Shown here: positions 47,432 to 60,164 of the stretch, in pieces
Layout of the letters: the number at the start of each line of letters is the position of its first letter
How positions within the stretch are numbered: position 1 is the stretch's first letter
Assembly: GCA_911728455.2 (NCBI GenBank)
Contig: OU452226.1
Coordinates: forward strand, 15,455,938 to 15,519,937
Source: Marthasterias glacialis
Lineage: Eukaryota > Echinodermata > Asteroidea > Forcipulatida > Asteriidae
Direction: 5' to 3'
Length of the DNA stretch: 64,000 nt
Position numbers and translations under genes: made by a program
The notes under the pieces: model-generated
Database searches by the model: none
The model's input: only the letters and a program-made list of their open reading frames with translations
What the model was told of the DNA's origin: nothing

Positions 47432-49899
47432 ATACATGCATGCATGCATACATGACTCAAAGGAATCCTAATAGATCTATTGCATTTGGGGGCAATTTGT
47501 GCACGTAATCTGTAATAACGTTAAGTTCGTTGGTGTTATTTTAAAATACATTTGAACTTTCTATGTTAATCGTATACTGTTCATTTCTAATTGGATGCAT
47601 TTAAAAAACAACCTTTACTTCGCCCTCCCCGAGATTTGTCCCCAAGACAAGATAGTAACCTTTGATTTAATCGTCAATCCATCTAATTACTAACTGGCAT
47701 TGATGTATGCAGAAGTCACATGCGTGTATTTTCCATTTCTCCAGAGGCAATAATAATATTAATAATAATGATAATGAGAATGTAAGTTTAAAGTGCTGTT
47801 TCTACTGTGCTTTTATACACAAAGCAAAAAAACTTGCAATTTTTGCAAAAAGGGGAAGTTCTGTGGAAGATTGTGTAGAGAAGTGGCAGTCGAGATGACG
47901 ATGCACTCAAATCTACGTTTTTGTACTTAAACAAAGTCAACGAAATGAGTGAGAAAGTGACAGTAATACTCTATCAAATTTGCGGGTACAACTGTGCAAA
48001 TCTCTTTTGGGAGGAGTGTTGGCTCTGAAAAGAGCCGTTGCTATAGTGAGGCAATACATGTATGTAAAAGGCTGCATTTAAATTTAAAACATCAACTACT
48101 GAAACTTTTGAATCGCACATTTTTGTCTACAGAAAGGAAAGGGGAAAACTCGCTTGTGGCACATTTTGTGCCTGGTTGTTTATTTTTGTTTTGGTTTTTG
48201 TAGTTTGTTTATTTTTGGGTCGCAGGAGTATAACTCGGATGTGGGCGTGGGATAGCGGTGGGCTTAGTATTATGGACCCCTTTTGTCCAATTTGGCTAGC
48301 CGTCTATTCGCCCCCTCATTTTGACACCGGGTTAAAATAGAACAAGGGTGTTCTAGCCAAACAATTCTTACAGACATTTTGTTTACTGCCATTCACGTCA
48401 CTGAACCAAACCGAGGCTAGAAGGGAGGAATTGTCTTACCATGAGTGGGGTGGGGTGGGGGGCTCAAAATACATCCATGGTTTCATTCTGATAGTCTCTT
48501 TAACGTCGTTTAGGTAACTTGTTGTCTGAAGAAGTACAAAGATAAGTTGATATCAGTGCGGAGCACTCTTTGGTTTCATGGGCCGGCCGCGTCCGAATCA
48601 AGCGACTTCAGCTACGGCATATGGCCGTAGCTGGAATGTCGACGTTGAGTTTATCCTTGCTCTATGCTATTAGCCAATGCCGAATCCATTAATCGGTCAC
48701 GGCTTATTCTCAGCATGATGGAGGGTTCTCAGTATACAATCCTACATAACAGAATAGTTCTTATTCTCTTTTCAAAAAAAGGGTATACCAGATCTGTTTG
48801 GGCCTCTCGGTGTGGTTCCATTGAGTTGAATCATGGAGGGAGGTATTTTCCTCCCTCCGTGATTGAATTGGTGAACACCAAAATGACTTCACAGTGATAC
48901 ATTAAAAGGTATGAATATAAAAACGATGATTCACGGGGGCGTTTAGCCTACCTTCAGGAATAAAGATTTCATCTGCAAAAATGTTTTTCCAACCAAAGAT
49001 CTGTAGTGTATGCACAAACAAAAAACAGTTGGGCCTATCGACTTTTTGTTTCCAAATCATATATAGTTCGCTAACTGTTTTTGAGGAATATCTGTTAAGG
49101 TTGGGAACCCAAGGACAAAGGACAACTACCTCCACGATTTATCTTAAAATTGGTCAACTACCAGTGGTTGCAGTCAGAAGATGGGCGGGGCGGGGGATCT
49201 TTCAAGATGAAACCGTCCTCATTTAAGTAATTAATATCCTAAGTAAATAAAAACCCAAAACAATTCTCTATTCTATTCCAGAATCCATGCTCACATTCAT
49301 TCAGTACCAGCCAGTGCTGGTTACCATCCAAGCGTGTAGCTACCATCTCGTTTTAAAAGCTGCCTAAATATACCCATGGCTGTACAGTGTTAACGGTAGA
49401 GTAACTTTTCTGAATAAAGACTATTAGAGTACACAGTTCCTTTTAGAGATCTGTCATGGCTGCGCGTTGGTCTTGTGTACAAAAGGGTTTGTACGTCAGT
49501 AAGTAAACAAACAACGAGTTGATCATCACTGGTCATAGCTTCCATAGTGTTAAGTACTGGTAATTATAATAGGGGTTTAAGTAAGGGGTAGTAACTCTAT
49601 AATCAGTGGGACAGCAACAAGTTTGACTTTGTCATGAAACTATGGGCGTTCACTTCCCCTGTGTTTTCTTTTGTTCCCGCTTCCTTAGAAAATGAATACC
49701 TGGTGACCTCCGCCCAATGATTAATAAGTTATCATAAATATTTGAATGGCCGTGGTAGCAGACGCAAGGTACCATTTGGGTCACTAGATGATGACTGATA
49801 AACGCCTTAAAAGAAAAACTAGCTTAGAGTGTGCACGTGGAAAAGTTTCCCCCCTCCTAATGTTTTGAATCAGACCGGGTCGGAACAGCGATCCGAAAA

Positions 49900-50024
49900 C
49901 GGCGTTTTTGGGGGAGCTGACTTGCGGAATCTCGAAACATGAACACCCATGGTGACCAATTTACACGGTTTAAAAATTTGGGTGATTTTTCTCGGTTTCC
50001 ACAACGATCACTTTCGTGTCCCCA
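49900..50024 (+). promoter_or_regulatory. Probable 5' UTR/promoter-proximal region of the nuclear receptor
   Basis: Less AT-rich than the flanks, directly before the inferred start. No TATA box or clear initiator identified. The out-of-frame ATG at 49,939 lies here. Confidence 0.35.
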
Positions 50025-50083
50025 ATGGCGGAGGCATCATGTTCAGGAGCTAAAAAATCAAACTCCACGGGGAAACTTGCAAG
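50025..50083 (+). CDS. Inferred first coding exon of the nuclear receptor
   Basis: ATGGCGGAGG start, 19 codons plus two bases, ending CTTGCAAG/GTAAGAA, a strong donor. Joining to 52,606 keeps the frame and yields a Lys/Ser-rich N-terminus. An upstream ATG at 49,939 opens a frame that overlaps this exon in another phase and would act as a uORF if transcription starts that far upstream. The exon rests on splice logic only; no homology supports so short a segment. Confidence 0.6.
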
Positions 50084-53000
50084 GTAAGAATTGAACACGA
50101 AAAATTGAACGAAAGAGAAAGAAGAAAATACTACACAAAACAATGATACCCAAAGACAGCCGAAATCGGCTTTTTCGGCTGTCTGTTCTTGCCTCATCCA
50201 CGGAATACACAATCAAATAATTTCTTTCAAAAAAATTCGTTTTTACATTTTGGTTTTTCTAGAAAGTTAAACAATTATTATTATTCTTTTTCAAATGTGA
50301 ATCAACAAAATCTGAAATTAATGTTTGCGGCCATTCTGGTAATTAGAAAAGTCTAGTATCAGTTGAACATGGAAGCTAGGTTGTTATCATTGGTGACTAT
50401 TGGAAGGTGTGCTATTCGGCAAAACAAATTAGGCAATGTTGATTATTGTTTGCAGTTGTAACGGTATGTTCGTCGAATTTTGTTGTGTTATTTTTGAAAT
50501 CTTCTATTGTGCGCAACTATTTTTTAAAAATCGTCAAGACTTTGTCTATGGTCTAATCAGCTGGTGTCCTTAGCCTGCAGTGATGACATTTTTGGAGCCG
50601 GAAGTGTGCTGTAAACGAATGGCATAATTCACGGTACACGAACATTCGTTACGTTGCACAAAACGTCATCACAAATTTGCAAATGTAAACCTCTGTAACT
50701 TGAAAAAATTTGCCCGTTGAAATTATGAAATAAAAAATAAATAAATAAGAAATAAAAAATAAGAAATAAGTGGATAAATAAATAAAAACACTAAGAAGAA
50801 TACACTAATAATAATATGATTATAGCAAACTTCACGGTGTTCAGAGGCTGACAGGTGGTGGTGGTGGTGGGGGGGGGGGGGGAGCTGGGGGAAAACATTT
50901 TCTACAGGGGAAGATGCCCCCCCCTTTACCCCCAGGCTTCGCCACTGATTACGAGAGAAAAAAATTGTGCTAGAAAAATAATGAAACCGCAAATACGTAA
51001 TCCTTCAAAAGAAGTGCAGGCCTGATTGCTTCGTTCTTGAAATGGCAAGGGCACCAAGGCACTTTCTTCTTGATAAAGGGCACCTCAATGAGGGAATTGT
51101 AAATTTGTATTGGAACATTTCAAGGGCACCAAGGCAATGACCAAAGGCAACGGAGGCACTTGCCTCCGTTGCCTCCGGGAAGTATAAGCCTGGCAATGAA
51201 TATATTAGGAGCAGGAAAAGACAACAGCATACTTAACATACAAAGGCAAACTTGTAGTAATTAATCACATAATACGTGACCAAACTCCGTACGTCCCTGT
51301 CCAAAAAAGTAACATTAAACTTCATTCACGGTGAGTCAGGGAGTTTGGTTTCTCTTATCTGCCTGTAACACAGGTATGCCGAAATAGAATTTCTTAATTC
51401 TTCCTTCTAGCTCGCTATGAAACAAAACTCCCCTATTGGGTTTGTATTCAAGGGAACAATAGTGCACAGGCATATTGATTGATTTTTCATAAGTGAGTGA
51501 GTGAATAATTTGTTGGGAAATGATTTCCTTGTGGGGGAAAAAGTTTGTACAACCTCTGATTTGCATTTCACTGTCCGGGATTGCCATTTTGCTTTCTGTT
51601 GATGTTGGGGTGTGTTTGATGGTAAGTTCCAGAGAAACGTATTCTGTTCTGACAGTGGTATTAGTCTTTTTTTCCCTTCTGTTTCACACTAATCAGTTCA
51701 TTAATTTAATTATTTAATTCAACACTTAACTATGCATATATATTTTGGGGGATGGTAAGAGTGATTTTGAGAAAGATCTCTTACTATACTTTTTGCTGAT
51801 TCTCAACAGTCATATAATGCATTTTCGGAAAAAGAAATAAACAGATATTAGAAATGATCATTTGTGTATTGGAGAGCAATGCTGATTATACACATGCAAC
51901 TTGTCCTGCTTGCGTAATCAATTATAATCTTGTTTACATAATTCCAGGTTATTTCATGGCAGGCAAGCTACTGCACCTGGTCATATCTTATATAGCAGAT
52001 GTTTTGTTGTGACATAATGACCACTTATAAAGTCAAGAATTGTAAAACCTGAACAGCTGAGCGAGTTTTGAGATCTGACCCCTTTCTTCATATCAAAAGT
52101 GTAAAACAAGTGTTCGGTGCAATCTCCATAAAATGTCAGATTTTAAGTTTTCCTCTGTAAATCAAGCTTGAATTAAGTCCTTCTGCTTTAGCTCTTTAGC
52201 TCTTCTGTAAACAGGTAGTAGCACAGGTTACAAGTTCTACATGTTTCTTTTTATCCCCATATCTTCTTTTTCATTACATTTCTTTTATCCAGGGATAAAA
52301 CGTTTCCATTAGAGACATAACTCTGTCCAGTAGTAGTCAAGCTCTCTACGTAGTTCATTATAGCCATGTTACCGAGACAGCGGGTAAAACGCACTTGCCA
52401 TGGCCACTCAAACTCGAGAATATGTTTCTCAAGCGTATTATCTTGAAAGTCAGGGAAGGTGGGAATCTAAACTAAACTCACACGCTTATCAACAAAAAAA
52501 GCTCAGGTAGTCAGTAGACTACTGGTAGGGTCCTTATAAGCACTTTGCATGCATAATACGTTATATTTATAATTACGAGTCCTTGATTATTTGTTTGCTT
52601 TGCAGACTTGTGCTGGACACTTCAGACGCAATGGCACCCTCATCTTGCAAGAAAACTCCCCCTAAACCCGTCCTCCCACTGTGCAGAATCTGCACTGATG
52701 AAGCATCAGGCATTCACTATGGTGTGACGTCATGCGAAGGTTGCAAAGTGAGTATTTTCCCCCCAACCAGTTATTTTAATGTTATCTTTCTGGTAACAGA
52801 AATCACAAAAATGACCCCTGTTCGAATCCCACTCTGAAACCTTAAGTCTTGAGAAAATCGTTTTTTGAGGTCTTGTTTTTTTTTTCTTCTCTTCAACAAA
52901 AGGAAAGTAGTAAAGGACCATTAACCACATCACACCAAATCAAATGTACTTTAATTTAATGCATACAATCGCAAGTTTACAAGAAGATGGCGTGGGTTGT

Positions 53001-56000
53001 ATGAAGCTTCTGGTGCCCTTTTGCAGGCCCTTGTATACGTAGATGTCCTTTACAAGTAGTGTACACGAATCATGTGTTGAATTATGAATATCTTGGCAAA
53101 GGCCCGTGGGCAAGTAAACACGGTAGATCTTGTACTTCAAAGACCTCATCAAGGACAAGCTGTGAGCAAATTCAGAACATGATTGTTTTTTTTATTTACC
53201 ATCACTCAAACATGAAAACTGTTCTCATCAATGTTCCCCCATCATTTTGGAAATTGCAGTGGCCATGGCATCACCAGCATTTGGGGGGGGGGCAATCAGA
53301 ACCCTTTTCCCCTAAAAAACGGGAATAAGTTTATCAATACAAAAATGAGATCCCCAAAAGCACAAAATAATGAATGGTTCGCTATATACATCATAAGAAC
53401 CAAATTATTTCTTTGCCCCAGCTTGAACACGTCCCCCAATTGAAAATGTCAAAATGTCTACCTATTTACGCCACTGGGAAACTGATTGTCAAAACAGGCA
53501 TTTTCCACTAGCCTGAGCCCTCATTCCTTTTTTATTTATTCATTTAATTTTTTTTTAAACTACTTGAAGTCTACAAACACTACTTCCTTTTTTCAGTGAC
53601 TGCTGTTATAGTAGTTCAGGAAAGAAGTAACATTTCACAAAGCAACATAGAAAGAAACTGTTTGTTGCCTAAAAGTTGACTCAAACTTTTAAACACATTA
53701 TCCGCCATAGTGTCAGGTATCATGGGTGACCTGTTTCGCTTCAGTAAACGAAAGGTTATTTACGTTCAGACTAGCATGATTAAACGGAGAGCATGTTCGG
53801 GGAAAGTTGTACAAAAACAAGCTCGAACAATGACGCGGTTTACGATGTATATATATTGTGGTCTTAAAAAAAACATTCAAACCTAAGTATTAAGGTAAAA
53901 CTCAAGTTAGTTTATTTATAGCTACATTTCTTGAAAACCAGAGAATTTTATTGAAAGTACTCTTCCCCCCAAAACAACTATATGCAAATCGAATAGCAAT
54001 GTATTGTATTATTTTAAAGTGTAAACCTCCCCAAAATGTTTTCACTAAGTTCAACTTTTTCTTTCCCGCCTTTGTGTATTGTTGTACTTGTATTTACCCA
54101 CAAACAGCGACTTTTTTGGGGCGCTAAGTGGCAGCAGGCTTACCAGATGAAACCATTGTTCTCGCAAATGTGCGCATGCTCAGAACTACGTAATGTTCCT
54201 GGTATGTCTGCCGCCACCTAGCGTTCCGAAGTGTCCCATTGCGATGCACTGTTATTAGCATTTTCTTTTAATATTATCAATGCATCAAATTGATTTCTTT
54301 TTTTTTCCATTTTTCATCACAGGGGTTCTTTAGAAGATGCATTGGCAACAAAACGTTAATCGTTCAGTGCCAAAAAGACGGTGATTGTAACATCGACAAG
54401 TCAAGCAGGGGTCGCTGTGCACACTGCCGATACAGGAAATGCCTTGCAGTTGGAATGTCTGTTCACTGTAAGTTAGCTGTCTTAATTAATGGAACGATAG
54501 AAGAAGAAAGAAAAACTAATTTAATAATCAAGTAACTTTGTTTCAGACTCAAATACCTTTATTTAAGACTCAAGAGCTAAGCTTTGTTAAGGACTCAAGT
54601 ACCAAAAGTTTGTATAAGCATAATTACTCAAATCTTAAACAAATGTGAGTATCAAACAAAGGTACTTGTGTCTTTAGGTCCTTGATTCTTTAAAAAAGGT
54701 ACTACAGTCTAAAAACAAAAGTATATGAGTCTTAGACAAAGATACTCAAATCTTAAACATAAGGTACTCGAGTCTTAAACAAAGCTTAGGTACTTGAGTC
54801 TTAAGACTCTGGTACATTTGTTCTAAGACTCTAGTACATAGGACTCGAGTACCTTTGTTCAAAAGACTTGAAAACCTTAGCCTCCTGTTCGCTTCAATAG
54901 CTGACATTGAGATAGCTCACCTCTCCCTTCTTTTAAGGTAAAATCTAGGATTGGTAAAGCGATAAGTGCAGTGTTCTTACTTTATGTGAATCAATATATA
55001 CATGAAAAAAAAACAATTTCAGCTCAATGTGTCGTCCAAATCAGGAGAAATAAGTTGAAAGAAAACACAAAAAACGTGCACACTTTTCAGCGTGTAAACA
55101 CATTGGTCTTAATTTTGATTGTTTTCAACTGAAAAAACAATTTGGGTCTTTTGTATTTGTACCGTTAAGTGACTCTCCCATCCCTTTTTGACAATATCCT
55201 TTTGTACAAATAAAAATATGCCATAGACAAATGACATCTTGTATGAAAATGCAACAACTTAAAACCCTACCGTGTTTTGAATTCTAAATGTTGACATGTT
55301 GCACCCCTCCCCTTTGACCTCCCACGTAGATCAACAAAGATTTACTGTTTACCGTACTTCCTTATAAATATCCACTTCAAAAGAAATGAAGTGTTTCTCA
55401 TGTAATGCTCTCATGTATACTTTTTTTTTACTAGTTTCACAAAGCATGACTCATACCAAATTACAAAAAAAACTATAGAATTTGTCAACAAGGGGTATTA
55501 AACTGGGTCACAGAATCTGTCTCCTCTCAATATAACCGCATCTAATGATCCAAGAATTGTTTGCCAGTTAATACAGTAACATTTGCCCAAGCCTAACTAG
55601 GTTAGACAAAGATTCAGATAAGCTGATTGTTTTGTAAGCATCTCGTAGAGTACTGTCTGTCTGTACCCAAAACAGGTTTGTCATCAAAGCCACATAATTA
55701 GGCTGTGTAAATACATGTAAGTCGGTTATGGTCGCCCCACAAAATCCATCAAAAATGGCCTGACCTCACTTAATTTTGTTTGCTTTTGCATGTTTGAAAA
55801 TAATTACAAGGTATGAATATTACCTAAATTACACTGTATGAGAATTGCAATTATGATGACATTGCAAAAAAAAAGTAAACTCTTGGAACTAGCAAACCAC
55901 TGACCAGGATATATATTTTCCCCATTATAAAATGGATACATAATCATCAGTTTGAAAACCATGGCTTAAGAAGGCAAACAGGAAAACAAACAAAAGTAAA

Positions 56001-58468
56001 CCCAACACAAACGCTTATTTTTACCCCAACCCATTAAAATCCAACTGCATGTGACTTGACTGATTCTGCTGGACTAAAGGACTGCACTAGTAAACTGATC
56101 CACAGGTACTCGGTCTGGATTCGAACCCATGATCCCTTGCCATTCTAGAGCAGATTTCAGCCAGAGTTCCTCTATAATCTTTACCCTATAGACCACCGAG
56201 CGTGCCCGGTGACAAGAGGCCATAGTAAAAATCACGTATTTATCAGCTGACAAAACAACAATTTAGTAGATGAAATCATTCCACCAAGGATAAAGAAGTT
56301 GATTAATATTACAAATGTTATTGTTATTAATTCTCAGCTGTCAGGGTTGGAAGATATTCCAAGAAGCAGAAAGCCAGAAATCTTGCAGAAATCCAAAGTC
56401 TCTCTACTAAGGAGAAGATCCAGGAGAGGGAGCAGCGTGATAGGGAGATGTACACACTGATACAGAAACTGGTTCAGGCCTACGAAGGAACCTGCTTTAC
56501 CAACAACACACAGGCACATGTAGGTTAAATGTTAAAAACCACAGCCCTCTTCAGACATACATTACGACTTGATATTACAGGTCTTATATTATTTCACCCG
56601 GCAATTGCCTCCGTTGCCCCTGGTCATTGCCTTGATGCCCTTGAAGTGTTCCAGATACAGATTTACAATTTCGTTTTGGAGGTGCCCTTTATCAAGAAGA
56701 AAAATGCCTTGGTGCCCTTGCCCTTTAAAGAACGAAGCAATCAGGCCTGTGACAATGCAAAAACAAGAAATGGAAACTGTCTTGGACATAAACATGAGTG
56801 TTTCTCTGCTTTCCATGGCACAAACAATCAAGACAAGAAGAAGAAGAAATCAGCTGATCCGTGGAGAAAATGCATGCCTGTAAAACCCATCCTCCAATAT
56901 CTTATTCAGAAAGTTGTCTGATTTGAATGTTCCTCCTTTATAGTTGAAGCTGAAGCAGAGCTCCTGTGAAAGTCAGATGGACACTGACCAGCTGGATATG
57001 TCCTTCATAGCAGTACAAGAGTTTGCCTTGATGTCCCCACTGCCCTACATTGACCCTGCTGCCGTCTACACCCAGATCTGTGCCGTACGCTCCTTCCTGA
57101 CTGATGTGATCACCCCGTCTGTTGTCAACGTGGTCAAGTTTAGCAAGAATCTTCCAGGCTTCTGTGCCCTTCCTCAGGTGAGAATTGACTTAGTTTGTGC
57201 CCAGAGTCCGGAGGGTTTCTTTTCATGGCGTGGCCAATCTTCATCCACGGACTCCCATCAGAGTACATTCCAACAACCACCCTGACAAAATGTCTTCATC
57301 TTATACTCTGTCATGTTTTTTTTTATCTGGCATTCAACAGGAGGACCAAATGACCCTTCTCAAAGCTGGTTTCTTTGAGATCTGGCTCATTCGGACCGCT
57401 CCCTTCCTGAAGGTAGTCGACAATGAAATCATCGACTTCGGAGGCCCAGAGGCCCACAGTGATCAGTTCTCCTTCCGACTGTCGGACCTTCAAGGGATGG
57501 GGCTGCAGGAGAGGTTCTGGGAGACTCTGTACGACTTTGTCCGTAACTTCAACGCACTGGATTTGATAAAGGAAGAGCTGGCAATCTTCACCTCTATCAT
57601 CATTCTCTGTGCTGGTAAGAAAACCCTCGTATGCTCAACCTGAACTTCCAAGGAATTCTCGCTAAAAAATAGTTAAGAAACCCTATTAAAGGCTTACAAT
57701 TCTCACAGCCAACACTCAAACCTTTCAACTCTGATAGGACTGAAAGAAAGAAAAAAATAATTGGGGGAAACATAGGTTACCAACATTTTTCGAATCGCAC
57801 AGTAGCCAATTGAAGGTTCTTCAAACCGAGTAGACATTTTTCTTACAGAAGAGAAGCCAAACAAAACAACATCGTTGTGTGCTCATATGAAGGACGTGGC
57901 TCTACGCCCTTCAAATGACTTTTTCCAATAACAAAGGGTCGTAACAATAAAACGGCTCCTGACAAAACAAAAAGGCATTATTATTTATTTGTGTTGCTAG
58001 AATTAACCCAAATACATGTTCTCCCGTTCCCATGCAGAATTAAACCTTCCTATAATGACTTGTGAATGGCAGAAAACAGATCAAACTTTCATGCTCAGTT
58101 TTCTTCAAACACAATTTTGCTCATCTTACGCCCCTTTCTGCGGTAACTTTTCGTTACGACCTTCCCTATACCGGGCACGCAACCATTATATGTAATTTGA
58201 GCCAATTCCTGTTCATGCAGATCGTTATGGGTTGAAGGAGGTTCAAAAAGTAGAGCAGTTACAGGGGGAACTGGTTGAGGTCTTGAAGCGTGAGGTCACT
58301 CGCCGTGATTGGAAGAACAAGCAGCTCTTCGCTCGGCTCCTCATGCAGGTCACCTCCATCCGTGTCGTCTCCATGATGTTTAACAAATGCGCCAATGATT
58401 TCCGCCGCGCCTGGCCCCACGTGGAAATCCCGGCGCTGCTGGAGGAAATACTTGACTATGAGTACTAA
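50025..58468 (+). CDS. Nuclear hormone receptor, NR1-like (7 exons)
   Basis: Exons: 50025-50083, 52606-52747, 54323-54467, 56338-56519, 56944-57177, 57341-57614, 58221-58468; total 1284 nt, 427 residues plus stop, all GT-AG. Residues 46-112 are a complete DNA-binding domain: zinc ligands C46, C49, C63, C66 and C83, C89, C99, C102 with canonical spacing. The P-box CEGCKG is shared by NR1-type receptors that bind AGGTCA half-sites. A C-terminal extension follows ([19 protein letters not shown], like the GRMSKKQ of ROR). Residues about 160-427 form the ligand-binding domain with the family signature ([12 protein letters not shown], then [18 protein letters not shown]) and a good AF-2 helix (LLEEIL, 418-423). 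It acts in the nucleus as a transcription factor. Wording is closest to Rev-erb/E75/ROR, but the exact group needs a tree. Exon 1 is inferred from an ATG, donor and phase; if it is wrong, M29 in exon 2 would be the start. Confidence 0.9.
50720..50960. repeat. Low-complexity and repeat-end DNA in receptor intron 1
   Basis: (AAATA)n-like stretch at 50,728-50,792, then (GGT)n and a run of G at about 50,858-50,881, then CCCCCAGGCTTCGCCACTGA. That phrase is also seen near 7180, so it probably marks the end of a dispersed element. Confidence 0.6.
51017..51192 (-). mobile_element. MITE-like repeat, family F, in receptor intron 1
   Basis: CAGGCCTGATTGCTTCGTTC at one end and GGGAAGTATAAGCCTG at the other. 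The interior AAGGGCACCAAGGCA occurs twice. The inverse copy is at 56,577-56,751. It contains a perfect local palindrome GGCAACGGAGGCACTTGCCT (then CCGTTGCC). Confidence 0.72.
54108..54238. mobile_element. Family E MITE in receptor intron 2
   Basis: GGGGCGCTAAGTGGCAGCAG (then GCTTACCAG) is mirrored by CTGGTATGTCTGCCGCCACC (then TAGCGTTCC). The loop GTGCGCATGCTCAGAACTAC resembles the loop of the 33,717 copy. Confidence 0.78.
54541..54895. repeat. Irregular array of a 25-bp word in both orientations (receptor intron 3)
   Basis: Words such as GACTCAAGTACC, CTCGAGTACCTTTGTT and their complements (GGTACTTGAGTCTTA, GGTACTCGAGTCTTAAACAA) recur at least a dozen times in 355 bp, mixing direct and inverted copies. 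Neither a simple tandem array nor a single hairpin. Confidence 0.7.
56105..56215 (-). mobile_element. SINE head fragment in receptor intron 3
   Basis: On the - strand: ACGCTCGGTGGTCTATAGGG and a B-box-like GGGTTCGAATCCAGACCGAG. It matches the head of the paired SINEs at 35,291-35,609 but has an extra stretch in the middle. The 3' body is missing. Confidence 0.6.
56577..56751 (+). mobile_element. Family F repeat in receptor intron 4
   Basis: Inverse of 51,017-51,192: TTGCCTCCGTTGCCCCTGGT at the left, GAACGAAGCAATCAGGCCTG at the right. It creates an open frame of 130 codons across the intron that is not a gene. Confidence 0.75.
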
Positions 58469-60164
58469 ACCTAGTCCCGCAAAGTCACTCCAGGCTTTCA
58501 GCTTTACTCCTAAAAACGTCAAGCCATTAGCTCTTTATTTCTAACCTGAGGCGTTTTGGATCAAAACCTCCCTGGATCTATCCCATGGTGCTCTCAGCTA
58601 TAAACCTTAAGTAACACCTGTGTCCACTTTCATAGAGCTGCTGAAGCACAAACAGTACCCAAGCAAAAACAAATTATGCTTAATACCAGAACATGATTAC
58701 TATAGCCAAAATACCATGTAACGTATGTGCCAGCTTTGACTGGTACCCTGCTCATTTTTGCTGAGCAGAAATTTGTTAAGCAAGATTTTCTGCTTAAGCT
58801 CCATGATATTGAGTTAAGGACTCTGATTGGTTTCTAACCTAAATACTGAATAGGTACAGATCAGGCTGAAAACCACAGTCATTGGGATACAAATAATTTG
58901 TCATATAATATTATGTTGTCACCAAAGTAAAAACCAGGGAAACGAAGACAATTACCAGAATCAAATTCAACTAGAATTTGATTTTGTCTTATCGGTCTTA
59001 TCGGACCTTGAATCAGGATCCGATAAGACTTCTCCAGTCTGTCTTACTGGAAAAATATTTGTGTGAGATTTTAATTTTTTTTCAAAAACAAATTTCGACA
59101 AAAAAGTACTTAACAAGGATGTTACCTTTTGATGAAAGTTACGAAAGATTAAAACATGTACTTATATATAAATGTATTATAATATTTTCCACTGAAAGAC
59201 TTTATTTATTTCTTAACTATCAAGGAAAGAGTTTATACAAAAAGTCAAGTCAAGGGTACAGCCTGTTTTGAAGCTGTGATGATACTGACAATATAACTTT
59301 TTTATTTGCTTTTTTTTTTAAATTGTTGTGATTAAAAAAATTGACTTCTGCGGCACCTATAAAAGCATGTTCACTTTCGCACATTACACTTATGCACGCC
59401 CACTTCACCACTTATAGATTGTTTGGAATGACATGGGGGCACAATCTAATTGTTAAGCAGTTGTGTGTGATTTGTAGTTACATTTCTGACTTGAATGACA
59501 GATTGCCTAATTTTTCTAAAAATGGGCTTTGTTTAAGAGAAATGCAAACGGAAGTTACAATTTTAATTTGGGAGAAGTGCCCCGCCTAAAACTTTACCGT
59601 AGTTTCGTCACTGCCTGTAAAATATATTTTTTTGGCAAATTGGTTCGATTGAGATTAGAAATGTTGTTCACCGATTTTGTTTCTCTTTGTTTTTCTTCTG
59701 CCTCTGTTGCTGAGAAATCTAAATGTTGATACAATGCACTGACTGTAACTAAAGTTTAGATAATAACTGCATCATAACTTTTCCGTCAAGAAGTACAACT
59801 AACTATCCTAAGTAGTTAAATAACTGGTAGAATAACTAAGTTACCAGTGACTTTAAACCCATGAAATAGTACACGCAGGCAAAATGAAATGAGTATTAAC
59901 TGTACATTCTAGTACATACTGCAGGCGTATCGGTCCTACTGATTATCTACCCAAGATACTTATTAATAGTTCAGGGGAAACGAGGAACACTATTTATGGA
60001 GAACAATCTCCAGAGACTGCTCTGTGTATATTTTGTTTGTATCTACATCCTTGAAAACACATCAACAACCACAAGAATAAGAAGGCTTTTAATATTAAAT
60101 TTGCGCAAAGTCAATGTGAGCAAAATGCAAAATTAAAGGATGTTAGCATTATCTGCCCAATTGT
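58469..60164. other. 3' flank of the nuclear receptor
   Basis: Likely 3' UTR at least in part. A family C MITE lies at 58,623-58,820 (TTTCATAGAGCTGCTGAAGC ... TTTTCTGCTTAAGCTCCATG). The first clear AATAAA found downstream is near 60,683, after another family C copy, so the UTR could be long or could end at a variant signal. No exon of another gene seen. Confidence 0.5.

Larger units (their letters stand above)
45370..49900. other. Intergenic stretch with simple repeats and a palindrome
   Basis: Contains poly-T/poly-G tracts at 45,762-45,805. It also has a 16-bp minisatellite at 46,763-46,861 (unit AACTCGTACTCCAACC, about six copies), an (AAAT)n microsatellite at 47,344-47,431 followed by TGCATGCATGCA, and a short palindrome at 48,609-48,633 (CAGCTACGGC ... 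GCCGTAGCTG). No exon recognised. Confidence 0.55.

Noticed and set aside
56529-56921. 130-codon frame in receptor intron 4
   Set aside because: It is largely the family F repeat, seen inverted in intron 1 of the same gene.
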